The notes under the pieces: model-generated
Told to the model about the DNA's origin: nothing
Databases searched by the model: none
Seen by the model: only the letters and a program-made list of their open reading frames with translations
Shown here: positions 33,341 through 45,717 of the stretch, piece after piece
How positions within the stretch are numbered: the first letter of the stretch is position 1
How the letters are laid out: every line of letters begins with the position of its first letter
Made by a program: the position numbers and the translations under genes
Origin: Xanthoparmelia taractica
Lineage: Eukaryota; Ascomycota; Lecanoromycetes; Lecanorales; Parmeliaceae
DNA: 64,000 nt
Direction of reading: 5' to 3'
NCBI GenBank assembly: GCA_033085395.1
Contig: JANQBS010000028.1
Span: forward strand, 124,001 to 188,000

Positions 33341-34380
33341 GATCCCGGTATGTATGCCTTCATGAATGAGAGCACTGTACTCGAGGATCTGAATGCTAAT
33401 ATGGCGGTTCGGTGGCAAGGAACTGAAAATAGAGGGAAAGTAGTGTCGATGCGTTTGACATTGAAACTGAGAGAGGGGAAAATCCAAAACTAGGCAATGG
33501 ATATTGCTGCGAAGTCTGTCTGGCCAGTGACACAGTGCTACACTACCATGATTTCCCAGCCGCTTTAACGCAGGGCTTCGCAGGTAATTTTTCAAGGGAG
33601 AAGATGTCTAAGCCAGTTCAAACCAAAGCGAGAGCGCTTCGAGAGCCTTCACTAAATAGGACAAGCAATAATACATTTAGCTATAAGATAGTAGAGAAGC
33701 CCAATGTCTATATATTATATAGACCCTTTAAACTGGCACCATCGGAATTCTTTAGTCAAAGTCCACGCAAGGCTTCGCAGGTAACTTTTCAAGGGAGAGG
33801 ATTCATGGTGCACACACCCATTTTATAGTCACCGCACTTGATAGTAAGAGAGAGGGCGGGACTGAAGTGCAAAAGAAGGAGGAAAATGTCTAAGCAAGAT
33901 CATAACTAAGTAAAGCGCAGATATACCTTCATTGGAGTAGATGACTATGTGAACACATCCATTGTGTTAGCACAGTACTTGAACTTGGCGGTTATAGGGA
34001 GGGGAAAGTGTGAAGTGCAAAAGTACCTTAGGAGGAGAATATGTAAGCCAGTTGAATTAAACCAGGCATGTTACGGGCGCATACACTAGAAAGGACAAGC
34101 AATAAACATTTAGCTTTTATAAACACCTAGTAGAGAAGCCCGACATCTACATACCGTATAGACCCTTTAGGTTTTCACTATCACAAATTCCCATTCAAAG
34201 TTCACATAAGGTTTCGTAGGTAATTCTCAGAAGGTTAGAATAACTGTATACAAACATATAATATATTTAGTACGGTAATATAACTTCTTAAGGAAAGGAA
34301 GAGAGGGATAATCAAGTTTAAAGGTAGAGCAAGATATTTAAGCCAGATTAAAATTAAAGTAGGCACGCTTCGGGCGCATA

Positions 34381-35879
34381 TGTTGCATCACCCCGGTGGG
34401 TCGTGCATATTCATGGCCATCCCATCACTCCGATGAATATGACGGATATCCATTGGGAGGATACTTCCTGGTGATGCCGTCACGCCCATCTCATGGGTAA
34501 ATGCCCATCAATCGCTTATATCTTCCTATAAATATCCCGCTTTTCCATAGACGCACCACTAAACCCATAGAGAAACAGTCCAGTATATCACCGTTCTACG
34601 CCGCTTGAATTGCGTTAGATCAATAATAATGAGATCGAGGATCAAGATATCGAAGATGAGATTGATAATGAAATTGTTCATAAGGTCGTGAATTAGAAGG
34701 CTATGGAATAACGTGTTCAACGATAGCTAAACTTAGAACGAGTAGTCTAAGAAACAAAAGATGAGAAAGAGTATCAAGAGACCTAAACGCATAGACTTAT
34801 TAAGAATAATAATCGAACACTTTCTAACGAATAGGTCTTAATTACTAATTGCGTTGGACGTGAGAGAGAAAAGGCTAAAAATGCGATATTTGATCTCTCT
34901 ATATCACTCAATCGTGATTAGAAGAGAGTCTTTCAGTCGATTTAAACCTGCTATCTTCGCATATAAACAGACTTCAAATCGAACAACAACACTTAGTAGT
35001 CCAGGAATCTATACTACGTTAGTAGGTTCGAATTAATTAATAATATGCTAATAAACGATTCAAACGACAGTACGATAAGCAACGTTGAATCACCTCGTTT
35101 GAACTTGAGAATCAAGTTAGTGTTGCTCAGCACTTAATCGTACATCTACGAACGATAAACGAATATTTGAGAGGGTTATTGGCGTTATAGAGAACTATAA
35201 CAGCTATTAGATCCAGATCAAGTATAAGATATTGAACCGTAACTACCCTATTTCGAAGCTTAATCCTCTATCTCCCCACATCGATATTGAGATCTCAAAC
35301 CCTTTATTAAGCGATTTAATAACTATTCATTACTATGTAGCTCAAGAGAGTATCACCGAAAAGATTCCCGTGCATTGCAACTGTCGAGATTAAAAGACTT
35401 GATATTCTACACGTCGATGTGCGTGTGTCAAGATAGAGATCAAGTGTTCTATTGTCTATCATAATGAAACGAATCAAGATAACACGCCTGACTGTTCAAA
35501 TATCTCAATAATAATTATAAGGACTCAACGAGATTATAGAACACGCGATTAAGATTAGAAAATCAAAGAGACTAAGCGACAACGACGTAACACTATAGGT
35601 AGATGAGTCGCCAGCAAAGGGAACGACTTGACTACAGACGATGATAGTAAGAAGGCTAGCAAGGGCGGAGGTCGCAAGTAGAGTAATAGCAATAGCAGTA
35701 GCAGAAGTAGTAGAATTGAATACTATCCCCATCAAGAAGACGTCACATCCATGAAAAGGTATATTCTATTAATGAGCATTTGCCCATGAGACGGGTGTGA
35801 TGGTACCACCAGGAAGTATTCTCCCGATGAATATCCGTTATATCCATGGGCATGCACGATCCACCGGCGTGATGCAACA
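34381..35879. mobile_element. DNA-transposon-like element A, 1.5 kb, with long terminal inverted repeats
   Basis: The left end (34381-34517) begins TGTTGCATCACCCCGGTGG and the right end (35769-35879) is its inverted counterpart, ending GGCGTGATGCAACA. The inverted repeats are about 110-137 bp long. The element is flanked by CATA on both sides (34377-34380 and 35880-35883). The interior is very AT-rich and full of stops, with no recognisable transposase, so it is probably a RIP-destroyed copy. Long inverted repeats are common in Mutator-like elements, but a 4-bp target duplication is not, so the superfamily is open. Confidence 0.82.
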
Positions 35880-37418
35880 CATACACTAGATAGGACAAGT
35901 AAAAATATTTTTAGCAATGAGATACCTTAGTGGAGAAGTTTCAAAGTCTAAGGTACATACTACATAGACTCTTTAGGTTTTCACTACCGTAAATTCCCAC
36001 CCAAAGCTCACGTAGGGGTTCGCAGGTAACTTTCTCATTAAAGAGGATAACCACACACACAGACACGTTAAAAAGATACGGCACTTAAGCTTGATAGTTA
36101 AGCTTGGTAGTGAGGAGACGGTTGGTTTGAAGTGCAAAAGTATCTTAGGGGAGAATATCTAAGCCTAGTTAAATCGAAGTAGAGCGCAGGTACTTTCTTA
36201 CTGAAGAAGATGACTGTGCACACACATTCATCTCATTATACTAGCATAGCACTTGGACTCAAAGTAGATGGAAGATATAGAATAGTGCAAAAGGAAAGTA
36301 GGGACAAGATGTCTAAGCCAGATCAAAATGAAGCAGGAGTGCCACGGGCGTATGCACTAGATAGAATAGCTTGCGACTACCATGTTTTCTAATGAACCAG
36401 CGAAGCTCTAAGTTTATTAATGTGCTCTAAGCTCTTTAAACATTTGAAGTTTGAAAAGAACTATTTAGCTATAGTTACTATTAGAAACCTATGAGAAAAA
36501 AAGGTAAGAAGATATATTTGCCAGGTCTAAACGAAACGGGCGCGCTAGGATAACTTGCTATATTATTTTTTCCTTATAAAATAGGAGTATCAGCGAAGCC
36601 CAAAGTCATTCAATATGCTCTAAGCGCTTCACTTGTCTACACATGAAAAGGGACTTTGTAGCAAAGCTCACTGTGAAGAAAAAGGGAAGAACATGTCCGA
36701 TCAAGTCAAATCATACTACGCTCGCTTAGATAGCACAACTTGCGACCAGCTTTTTTCGTAAGATACTAGTGAAGCCCAAAATTATTTGATATGCTCTAAG
36801 TTCTTCACCTATCCACACATGGGAAGGGCTTCGTAGCTAAAACCACTGTAGAGAAAATCATGAGAAGAAGGGGGAAAGATATCTTAACCCAAGTCAAACC
36901 AAAGCAAGAGCGCATCCGACGCATTCACAAGATAGCACAACTTGCGACCACCCCTTTTCGTAACATACTAGTGGAGCCCAAAGCCAATTAATATACTCCA
37001 AGCTTCTTCACGTATCCCAACATGAAAAGGGCTTTATAGCGAATATTACAAGTCAAAACGGGCGTAATGACTAAATAGTATAACCTATACTAGCGAAGCC
37101 TCAAGTTATTCAATGTGCCCTAAGCTTCTCACCTGTTCACACTAGAACGATATATTATAGGGATAGCGGCTATGAGAAAATTTATGAGAAGAAAAGAAGA
37201 TGTCTTAACGAAATCAAAAGGAAGCGGGCGGCGCCTCGGGCGCACGCACCACTTAGGACGGTTTACCAATAAGGTAGTTTTTCTGATAAAATATTAGCGG
37301 AGGGCAAAGTTAATCTGCCCTAAATGCCCTAAATTCGTGTGCACGCGCACTTAGCTTGGCAACGGGGAAAAAGTGGAAAAGCATGTAGAGGCAGATATTC
37401 ATACGAGATCTTTGCATA

Positions 37419-38081
37419 TGTTGCATCGCCCCCGTGGATCGTGCATGCCCATGGATCAGACGAATGGCCATGGAAATAGGTATATTTTGATGGTCGTGTC
37501 ACGCCCATCTCATGGGCATTTTAAAAATTCTCTATTTTTTATTCCACTAATTATATACAATAAACATTAAAAATCTAATTAAAAATTATTATTATTCATC
37601 GTTTATTTTATTTATATAACTTGAAATTGTTTAAATTTATTAAGAAATAGAAAAGTTATTATTAAAAAAATATTTTCTTTCTCTAGGGTTAAGATTCGGG
37701 GGTAGTAGGCCCCCGGAAGCCCTATAAAAAAATTAAAGTTTTCAACAATAATTTGTTATAGGGGTCTTAGGGACTATCACCCCCGAAACTTATCCCTATA
37801 AGAAAAGATTCTTTTCTTAATAATAACTTTTTTATTTCTTAATAATTTTAAATAATTTTAAATTATATAAATAAAATAAACGATAAAAAATAATATTTTT
37901 TATTAGATTTCTAATATCTGTTTTATATAATTAGTGAAATAAGAAATAAGGAATTTTTAAAATGCCCATGAGATGGGCGTGACGGCACCACCAGGAAGTA
38001 TCCTCCCGATGGATATCCGTCATATCCATCGGGGTGATGGGATGGCCATGGATATGCACGACCCACCAGGGTGATGCAACA
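37419..38081. mobile_element. Element B, 663-bp foldback relative of element A
   Basis: It has the same ends as element A (TGTTGCATCGCCCCCGTGG on the left, GGGTGATGCAACA on the right) and the same flanking CATA (37415-37418 and 38082-38085). The inverted repeat does not stop at 130 bp: the AT-rich interior is also palindromic around a centre near 37745-37755, so nearly the whole element can form one hairpin. It has no coding capacity. This is a non-autonomous foldback or MITE-type derivative. Confidence 0.85.
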
Positions 38082-38829
38082 CATACACGTAAGTGGTTAC
38101 TTTGCTCCTATACTTGCTTGGCGAACCTGATACTCGAATGAGATTTTTGAAGTAAGGAAAAGCGAGGTAGGTACCTTGGTATGGAAAGCTAAGGTAGATA
38201 TACAAGTACCTAGATCTGATGGGGGGGACTAGTATGAATTGGGAAAATCTAACGTTTCATTGTTTTTATTTTAATGTACCTACCTACCTTACCGCGAGCG
38301 AGCGAAAGAGAATGTGAATGTGGATGAGAAAAAGCAGTCGTGCTTTCAGAGCGCCTGGCAGCATTATGCTTTTCCGCGATGCATTCTCCTTCACTTGCTA
38401 TTATTTTGTAAAGGCGGTTTCATGGTGTGCTTTTAATTTTCATTTTTTTCTATCTTTTTCCCTTTTCCTTTCCCCCTTTTTTTTTTTCTTGAACCCCCCA
38501 AGAGGATTTGCGATTTACGCCCTACCACAACGCACCGACATAAAATTCTCCATTCAAAGCTCATGAGTTCCCACATTGCCATTTCTCTTTCCGCACGGAT
38601 GCAATCTGATGCCAGCTGGATCATTTGGATAATGTGTCACTGGGCATGGTTTCAAAGACACATACATAATACCACACGCAAACGGGAGCCGAAACACGTT
38701 GACAGCTTCTAGAGCTTCCTCTCTTTCTTTACACCCGTAGTTCAATGTTCTTGAAATGTGCCCTCGGCACGCTTTTACTGGGCAATGCAAATCGGAATTA
38801 ACCTAACCTGACATTCCCCAGAGCTTTAT

Positions 38830-38908
38830 TTCCTTCTTCCTTCTTCCTTCTTCCTTCTTCCTTCTTCCTTCCTTCCTTCCTCCCTCCCTTCCTTCCCTTC
38901 TTTCCTCC
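38830..38908. repeat. (TTCCTTC)n / (TTCC)n microsatellite
   Basis: A pure pyrimidine tract is built from five or more TTCCTTC units followed by TTCC and CCTT units. No gene start is recognised next to it. Confidence 0.9.
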
Positions 38909-40744
38909 CGAACCCCGCCTTCCGCGCCCACCTCACTACCCTCCCACCATACCATCAACCCCTATCTTACAGTTTCAAATACACATCACAAGCCAACGCC
39001 AACGCAAATGTGCACCGAAAGTGCGTTGACAGTCAATCACCCACAGCCACATCTACATTCAAGCCCTGTATACCCCAAAAGAGAAGAAAAAGCGCAAACG
39101 CGAGAGTGTCTGCGCCTACGCCTGCTTCTGCCTTCATGATATTGATATTGATATTGGAAGAATGGTGGAAAAATGGTGGAAAAATGGATGGATAGATGGA
39201 TGAGATGAGATGAGAAGAGAAGAGAGGCGGATACGAAGGAAGAGGACAGAACTGAACAGGATAGAAAAGGAGCGCTTGTTATAAGATCGATCGTTAGAGC
39301 AAAGTAACGTACGTGCTAGGGATGGGAATGGGGATGAGAGATTCAAGCCGGAGGGATATTGTAGGGAGCGTGGTATGTTGTCAGTATGTGTTGTTGTTGG
39401 GGGAGAGGGGGAAGGGGGTCGGTGATTACGATTACGAGGAAACGACTGATGAGAATCTGCAGATGGGGCTTACCAAGTTGTTTAAGGGGAGTTCAAGTAT
39501 GACGAAAGAAAGAAAGAAGGGATTGCTGAGGTGAGTTGGGGTGCAAGGAATTTGGCAGAATGGGCGCAAAGAGAGTAAGTGGTAAACTGGACAGCATCTT
39601 TTTCCATCGTTAGTGATCGACCAAAGCTCTTTCATTCCGCAACAAAACTCTGCTCATGTCGGCTTTGTGCGGTGTTTAGAGCCTAGGCTCTGGGGTTGAG
39701 GGAAAAACCGGCACTCAACTTTGGAAGGTGCTTAAATGCTCTTGCAAAGATACAGCAACTACTTGAGATCTGAATGAGCTGCGTCAAAGTACTGCCCACA
39801 GAGTGCTGCCTTCAAATTCGTCTGTCGGAAAACCAAATGCTGCCAGCTTGACGTTAGAACCTCCAATTTTGCCCGATTTTATCGCTTTGAAAAGTTCTCA
39901 TGGCCGCAGACCCAGCTACACGCACCTACTGACAGATGTGGTGAGGTCAAAACGAGTTGATGGGAGTAAGCGCTAGACGCGTTTTAGGATAAGGCGTTTC
40001 ATCAACCAAACAAAGGATTTTCAAAGGGATTTTTCATTGTTTGGTGATTGGTGACTGAACGCTGCTCCCTCCGCGCGGCTTATTCTCGGTAAGTAGACTT
40101 GCCACACCCAAGTGCGTTTTGTCCTGTGCTGCCTTGATAGCGTCCACACAAGTGTCCAGTCGTCCCTCCATGTCAGCCAAAGGCAGAAGGAGTTTCCCCT
40201 TTGTTAGATAGCAAAGCGCTGGTGCGATAGATTCATTGTTAGCCTCAACACAGACTCAGATAGAAGGTGCTGGTAGCCACAACACGTTTCTGTTTCGCAT
40301 CAAGGTCATTTACCTGGTGTGTCCAAGCTTGCTTTTCGCCATGTCCTCTGCTGAACCACCTTCCCAAGCTCTGCCTCCCAAAGTACACTCTCAATCTCCA
40401 GCTTGGCCAAAGTCTTCGTAGCACGTGGGCTCGGCCCAGGGTCCTTGGAATGTGAAACCCAGAGTAGTACAGAAGTAGCCCCTTGGCAGCTGAAGGTAAG
40501 ACCCTGGGACCAAGCACAATGATACCATTATGAGAAACCTGAAGCACTTGTGCTAAGAGCACAGAGGAAGGATCATGAATGAGGAGAGGCTGAGCATGAA
40601 TGTGAGCCACTCCGGGTAGGCAGAATGTCAAAATCTTTCCCTTCTCGGTCTCTGCGGTTCCAAGCCATCACGTCCCGAGAGCGCCATGCGCCAGCCTTGA
40701 GAACGAACGGCCGTAGGCACGGCAGAGCTTTTACCTCATCCATG

Positions 40745-40860
40745 ACATACTTGGGAGTCCAGCGTCGTCCAAAGTCGAGACCAGTTGGGGTACAATTCTG
40801 CCTCGGATGGTAACCTCCTTGAGCTTGCGGAAGTCAGCAACTTCTCGCTCGAAGCGAGGC
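40745..40860 (-). pseudogene. Second relic of the FRKLxEVxIxG family
   Basis: The minus strand reads EVADFRKLKEVTIRGRIVPQ, then LVSTLDDAGLPSMSWMR and a stop. It matches the fragment at 14880-14951 in the first 20 residues but uses different codons, so it is an independent family member rather than a recent duplicate. No intact parent gene is in the window. Confidence 0.45.
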
Positions 40861-42449
40861 CTTGGTCCACAGATACGTCAACAGTGTGTGTCATCGTGAC
40901 AGAAGACACCCCGGTCGTGACAGTGGCACTGGGGTTGGTAGGTCTCATGTGGCCGCGTGAACCGTATACGTATCCATTGCAGGAGACACATGTCAACGGC
41001 AAGTCCCGTATACTTGAACCTCGCATCAGGAGATATCTTGCCGCCGTGTTCACATTTGGTCCCTGAAGCCATAGGGTTCCTTTGTAGTCATGGCACCCGA
41101 CTCGTCACCCACGTACATCCTACCCCCATTAGCCCATGTACACAATGGCATACACCACCCGTAATCGTACCACCGATAGCGTCAGAGCCACTGCTACCGC
41201 TGACGCTTCGCATCCCGTAAACGAGTCACGTCGTTGTTGGTGTGGTCCATCTCTTGCCGCAACTGTAACCCCCAGTCTGGGAACCAGCGAAGGAACCTCC
41301 CTCCTCCCCACGGTGACGGCACCGTCAATCATACTGGGTGACTCGAGCCGCCTCTAAAGTCTTGATTGCTATTTCTGCCCTAGGAGACAGCTGAAATCGA
41401 ACACAGCCTAGATGTCCTGTACCAGTAGGGCCCGATCATGACGTTGTCATCGTAGTTGTGTAGGAGGTAAGAGCAGGACAGCGGACGATTAAGAGGAAGC
41501 CGAGGAGGAGGCGAAGGTGGAGGAGGACGAAGAGGACGTGAAAGAGGAGGACGAGAAGTTGACTGAGAGACATAGGACTAGGGTCTCTCTCAACCACCCC
41601 GAAGGCAACAAGCATGGTCTTTCTCTGCACGAATGCTACCGTACGATCACCAACAGGTACCTCAAAGCAAGTCCTCTTTGAGCCCTCACGAGGACCACGC
41701 CAGCAAGCCTGCACACAGCTGGATCGATTGCACGAACAACGAAGGAGAGCAGGATGCCACTGGTCTCAACCACCTCCTCCAATGCTTAGGGTGTACGGCC
41801 GCGCCAATTGTTCCTGCGTAGAATGATTGAGGCTGTTAAGCTACAGAGAGCTTAATCCTCGCGTCGCCAGGGCCGTTGTCCCACCATTCCGGCCCACCCG
41901 TTGGAGTGCCCATCTCAGGCTTGGTAGCCGTACGCCAAACCATCCCTCCACGAACCGAGTAGTGGCCTTACGCTCTTTCTTTGAGCGCCGAGGGTTCAAT
42001 GCACCGACCATGAGGGACATGCCGGACGTGCGTTGCTTGGGCATGGTAGTGGGGTGGTCTGCTGCGACTGATGCTGGATGAGGAAGGTCTTGGGTAGAGT
42101 TGGAGTCAACGTCGACCGGCCGGTTTTTGTTTGATCTATGCTGAATGCTCTGTTGTGCTGGAGATGGCCTTGTTGGAATGTTCGTATCTCGAAGTATTTC
42201 CGCTGACTGTAGTGTCTAAGGGCAGTTCTTCTGAAGTGGTTGGCCTTGGAGGAATCTGCGCTGCAGAGCTCCAAGTTAGAGTGAGCAATGATGGCCCCAC
42301 CAGACCATTTCCGCCTGTCAGATGCGTCTCTCTGCTTTGTCAGTTCATTGCAAAGCCGACTCGATTGGAAAACGCTACCATGCCTTGACGGCTACTCGCA
42401 TGCTCACCGGTCATGATGACCCTGGTCGAGAGTCTAAAGTCTGCGGGGG

Positions 42450-42875
42450 ATGAAACATGACCGCCGTCATCTCGGCCTGCGAGGCTTACCACCCATGCCT
42501 GTCATCATGGACGGTGACAGAGATGAAGTTGGTCCATCCACAGCGCCAGCTTTGTCCAGTCAGCAGCCATTAGGGACTGCTAACTCACCAATAATGCTCA
42601 TACCTGCCGGCTCGCTAGTGAGCTCCCTTTGGCCTTCGCCCTCGTCCAAGACTACTTCCACTAGCACTGCTGTGGCAGATGCTTCAGCGGCACCGCTCAG
42701 AATCCACCTCTACCAGAAAGATTGCGATCTCTCACCGGAGCCGATTGGATCGCTTGCTGCCATCACCAGGCAGTCGCTTGAGCCCAAGGACGATGAAGAG
42801 GTTACGGCCGAGAGCAAGGTGGACAGTGAGGGAGGGATGGACGGCACAGTCAACCGGATCTGGTCACGTCAATAG
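42450..42875 (+). CDS. Possible hypothetical protein, serine/alanine-rich
   Basis: The plus strand is open for 141 codons. Codon composition is balanced and the segments GTANSPIMLIPAGSLVSSLW, RIHLYQKDCDLSPEPIGSL and an acidic tail (EPKDDEEVTAESKVDSEGG) look like real protein. I see no domain, no splice context and no homologue, and the surroundings are degenerate, so it may be a relic exon. Confidence 0.25.
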   Translation: MKHDRRHLGLRGLPPMPVIMDGDRDEVGPSTAPALSSQQPLGTANSPIMLIPAGSLVSSLWPSPSSKTTSTSTAVADASAAPLRIHLYQKDCDLSPEPIGSLAAITRQSLEPKDDEEVTAESKVDSEGGMDGTVNRIWSRQ

Positions 42876-45717
42876 TCTGACCGCATGAGACCCCGCTCGA
42901 CATTCTGATTGCGCGATTGCCCGAGCCGGCCGAGATAGACCGGTACCTGAGTGAGAAGATGGCCATTTAGGCAGGGGCTTGATCAGTCCACTTTAATCTC
43001 CCGTCGGAGGAACAGGGGGGAGAAGATTGATGCAAGTGGATGAGATAATGTAGGGCTGCATTCTTTTATATTTTTTAATGCACAAAACGGACAATTCTAC
43101 TGTTGTACCGTAGCTAATAGAATCCCTTCCCAAGATACGGTAACGGAAAGCTACCTTAACTCTTTTCAGTTCGTCACCGCCCTAAAGCAAAAAACCTCCT
43201 GAAGATGGGAAAATAATATCATTCAGCTTGCACTAGCATTTTACTGCTACATTTTCAAATTCCCCATGGCCAGGCGAGTCCTACACCTCCGGAAAGCGTT
43301 GTGCCCATTGCCAACCCAGTTCTCTTCCAGTTGGTATGGGCAGCAAGTGACCTCTTGGCAGTCCGATGCTCCGACGCCCGATGGTTGAAAATGTCTGTGA
43401 AGACTGTGAAGCTACGAAACTGTAACCGGCAATCCGGCATTTTGACCGGCGGCTATTTCCCGGCCACCAAGAGGCTTCCTTTGACCGCACCAGCTGTCGC
43501 GGCATCCTGCTGCATACTTCAAGATAAAAGACGGAGATGGACCTGTATATGAAATCTTTTACGCTATCCTTGAAAGGGTCAGGGCACACCACTCAATTGT
43601 GCGATTGAAATATTGAGTATGCAATTTCCCGAAAAATGTTACCTTACGTGCTTACTTACCCTTGGAGGCCTGAGCTTTTTTATGCCCAATTACTTCGCGT
43701 CTAGGTGCCCCACAGCTTTGCCGCCCTTTTTGAGACTTACCGCCTCGGGCTTCACTGTGCACGCGGGTGACGGAATTCGCTGTACAACTGCCAAGGAGAA
43801 TGCGCGACAATTCCACAACCAAGAAACTGATACAGAAAGCTTCAGTGTACAGGTTGTAGAGAATACTCATTCAAAAGATGTTGTCTAAAAAATATATATA
43901 TAGTGCAAGTATTGGTCCATCCACACTAATTTGAATGATTTTGACATCTCTCAGTGCGCACAGCCAAGTCTGTCACCCACGTGCCAGGTATGCTACACTC
44001 AATACTCCTGCTGATCTTGTTCAATTTTAGCCATGACTGACATTTGCTGACTGCCATTTCAGACCGAAGAGGCAGTTATAGCCGTCTCGTGACTTGTGCG
44101 GACCAGGGTCTCTCAATTTGTAGAGGACGAATCGATACGAGTCCTCATGCATGGCGCCCAATCTGTCTCCAAACGACGAGCCTTTACTGATCATGAAACA
44201 CAAGTTGTCGGCCATATGAAGGCTGAAGCCCGTGCGAGGTGTGTCTGGAGTGTGGCTATGGGGACATGGGCACGTATAAGGGGGAATGCTCCGGATGAAA
44301 TAGCTAATCACTCAAATAATTTCAGTGCGTAGCCAGAACGAAGCTACAAGCTGCACAGACCTTGGACTTGAGGTCGCCATCTTATCTTGACGCACCTTCT
44401 TGATACCTTCTATTCCACACTCCATCGCAAGAAGCGCCAACTTGGCCAGGTTGATGATCACAAAGGCACCCGCAGACGAAAAGCCGGGACCAGTTCGACA
44501 TGTTGAAAATCTCTCGTCACATGACTTTCGCCATGTCTTGTTGTTCCCCTGCCTTCCTCCGAAAAGTCTACAATTTACTGACAGCTGCTAAAGACGGCAG
44601 AGGTAGAGATACAAAATCGCGCGTCTTGCGCATGTCGAGAACCACATCGACAGAATTGAAAATCTGCCTTTCCCCCACCTTTGTTCAATACTTCCAAAAA
44701 CTCTTTACGTACCGGCCGAGGGGTCTCTTTCGGCCGACACCGCCCCCAAGGTATGGTACACCCATTGTCCTCCCTCTCATCCTTTTGTCCTTCGCCATTT
44801 CAGTCGAAGCCCCGCTATCACTACATGCTAAAGGGAAGGAAAGGCCGACGTCCCCTCACACACGAGCCGAGCGGCTTCTTTCAGCGTATGCGGGACCCAA
44901 GCGCGAACCTACCTTTCACTATCCCTCTCATCCTTTTCTACCTCGCGATTTCTGGCGAAGTTGCAAGGTGATACCTTCTGCGGTGGAAGAACAGGAGTCG
45001 GAAATGGATAGGGAAGGGGGATAACTGTCTAGGGAGGGCAACACATCATGCGAACATCATGCGAACGTCTGGCTGGTCTAGATCATACGAAGAGAGACAT
45101 TACTTACCTATCCGTGCCCAACATTACGTTCCATGCTCTGACAGCTTCCTGGTCACGCCTCTCTGATCTGTCCTTGTTCCCGAGATCGATCCATCCCTTA
45201 GCCCATTCCTCAAACCTTTCTTCTACCTTTGCTTCAAGGAAAGCAGCCTCATTCTCTATCATCTCCTCTCAATGGGCGCAGCGAAGAATGATACGGAGCA
45301 TGACGATCTGTGGTGGGAGGCCATAGGTTAAGACTCATCGCTAACAAAGAATTAGGCAACATGGCTGTATGCATAGAAGGACATGCATGGAAGGGGCTAG
45401 ACGCGTCCAACACTTCCTCTACAAGCCAAAAACTCTTACCCTTCTTCATACCCACAATCCAAAGCGTCAGTACCACGAATCTGCCCCCAGGCTCTCGTCT
45501 TTTGATTAACCAAGTTCAGCAGGGACGTTGCTTTCCTCAGAATCTACAAAGTCCTCCAACCTTTACTCCGCCATGTGCACTCACGCAATCGATCCCGCCT
45601 CTGTCTCTCCCTTTCAAACGCGCTATCACAGACCCCGCCGACCTATGCTTCGCTAAGTCCCCTCTCATACTCGGCCCCACCTCCTCTCTCACACTTCATG
45701 CACGACATCTAGATTCT

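Larger units (their letters stand above)
32700..37300. repeat. AT-rich tandem-repeat array (satellite-like, RIP-like)
   Basis: Two related boxes alternate through this region. One is GCTTCGCAGGTAAYTYTC (about 32893, 33573, 33771, 34211, 36016). The other is CGGGCGCATACACTAGAWAGGACAAG (about 33640, 34074, 34371/35880, 36345) and its diverged forms at 36535, 36715, 36910, 37055 and 37230. Spacing falls from about 300-460 bp on the left to 150-195 bp on the right. The copies differ mostly by C-to-T and G-to-A changes, and the array is AT-rich, both consistent with RIP. No coding frame spans it. Confidence 0.75.
38086..45700. other. 7.6-kb interval with microsatellites and decayed fragments
   Basis: I recognise no intact gene. 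Visible features are a CT-rich (TTCCTTC)n tract at 38830-38908, short GATATT and GGATGGAT repeats at 39135-39210, a gene relic at 40745-40860, a serine-rich open frame at 42450-42875, a TATATATATA tract at 43889-43902, and a diverged direct duplication near 44740-44970 (both halves contain CCCTCTCATCCTTTT then CGAAG). Frames on both strands are short and broken. Confidence 0.45.

Noticed and set aside
35020..35045. GGTTCGAATT, similar to a tRNA T-loop (B box)
   Set aside because: It lies in the RIP-like interior of element A with no A box or foldable cloverleaf around it.
34381..35879. Assignment of element A to Mutator, hAT or Tc1/mariner
   Set aside because: No transposase could be read, and a 4-bp CATA duplication fits none of these cleanly; the superfamily is left open.
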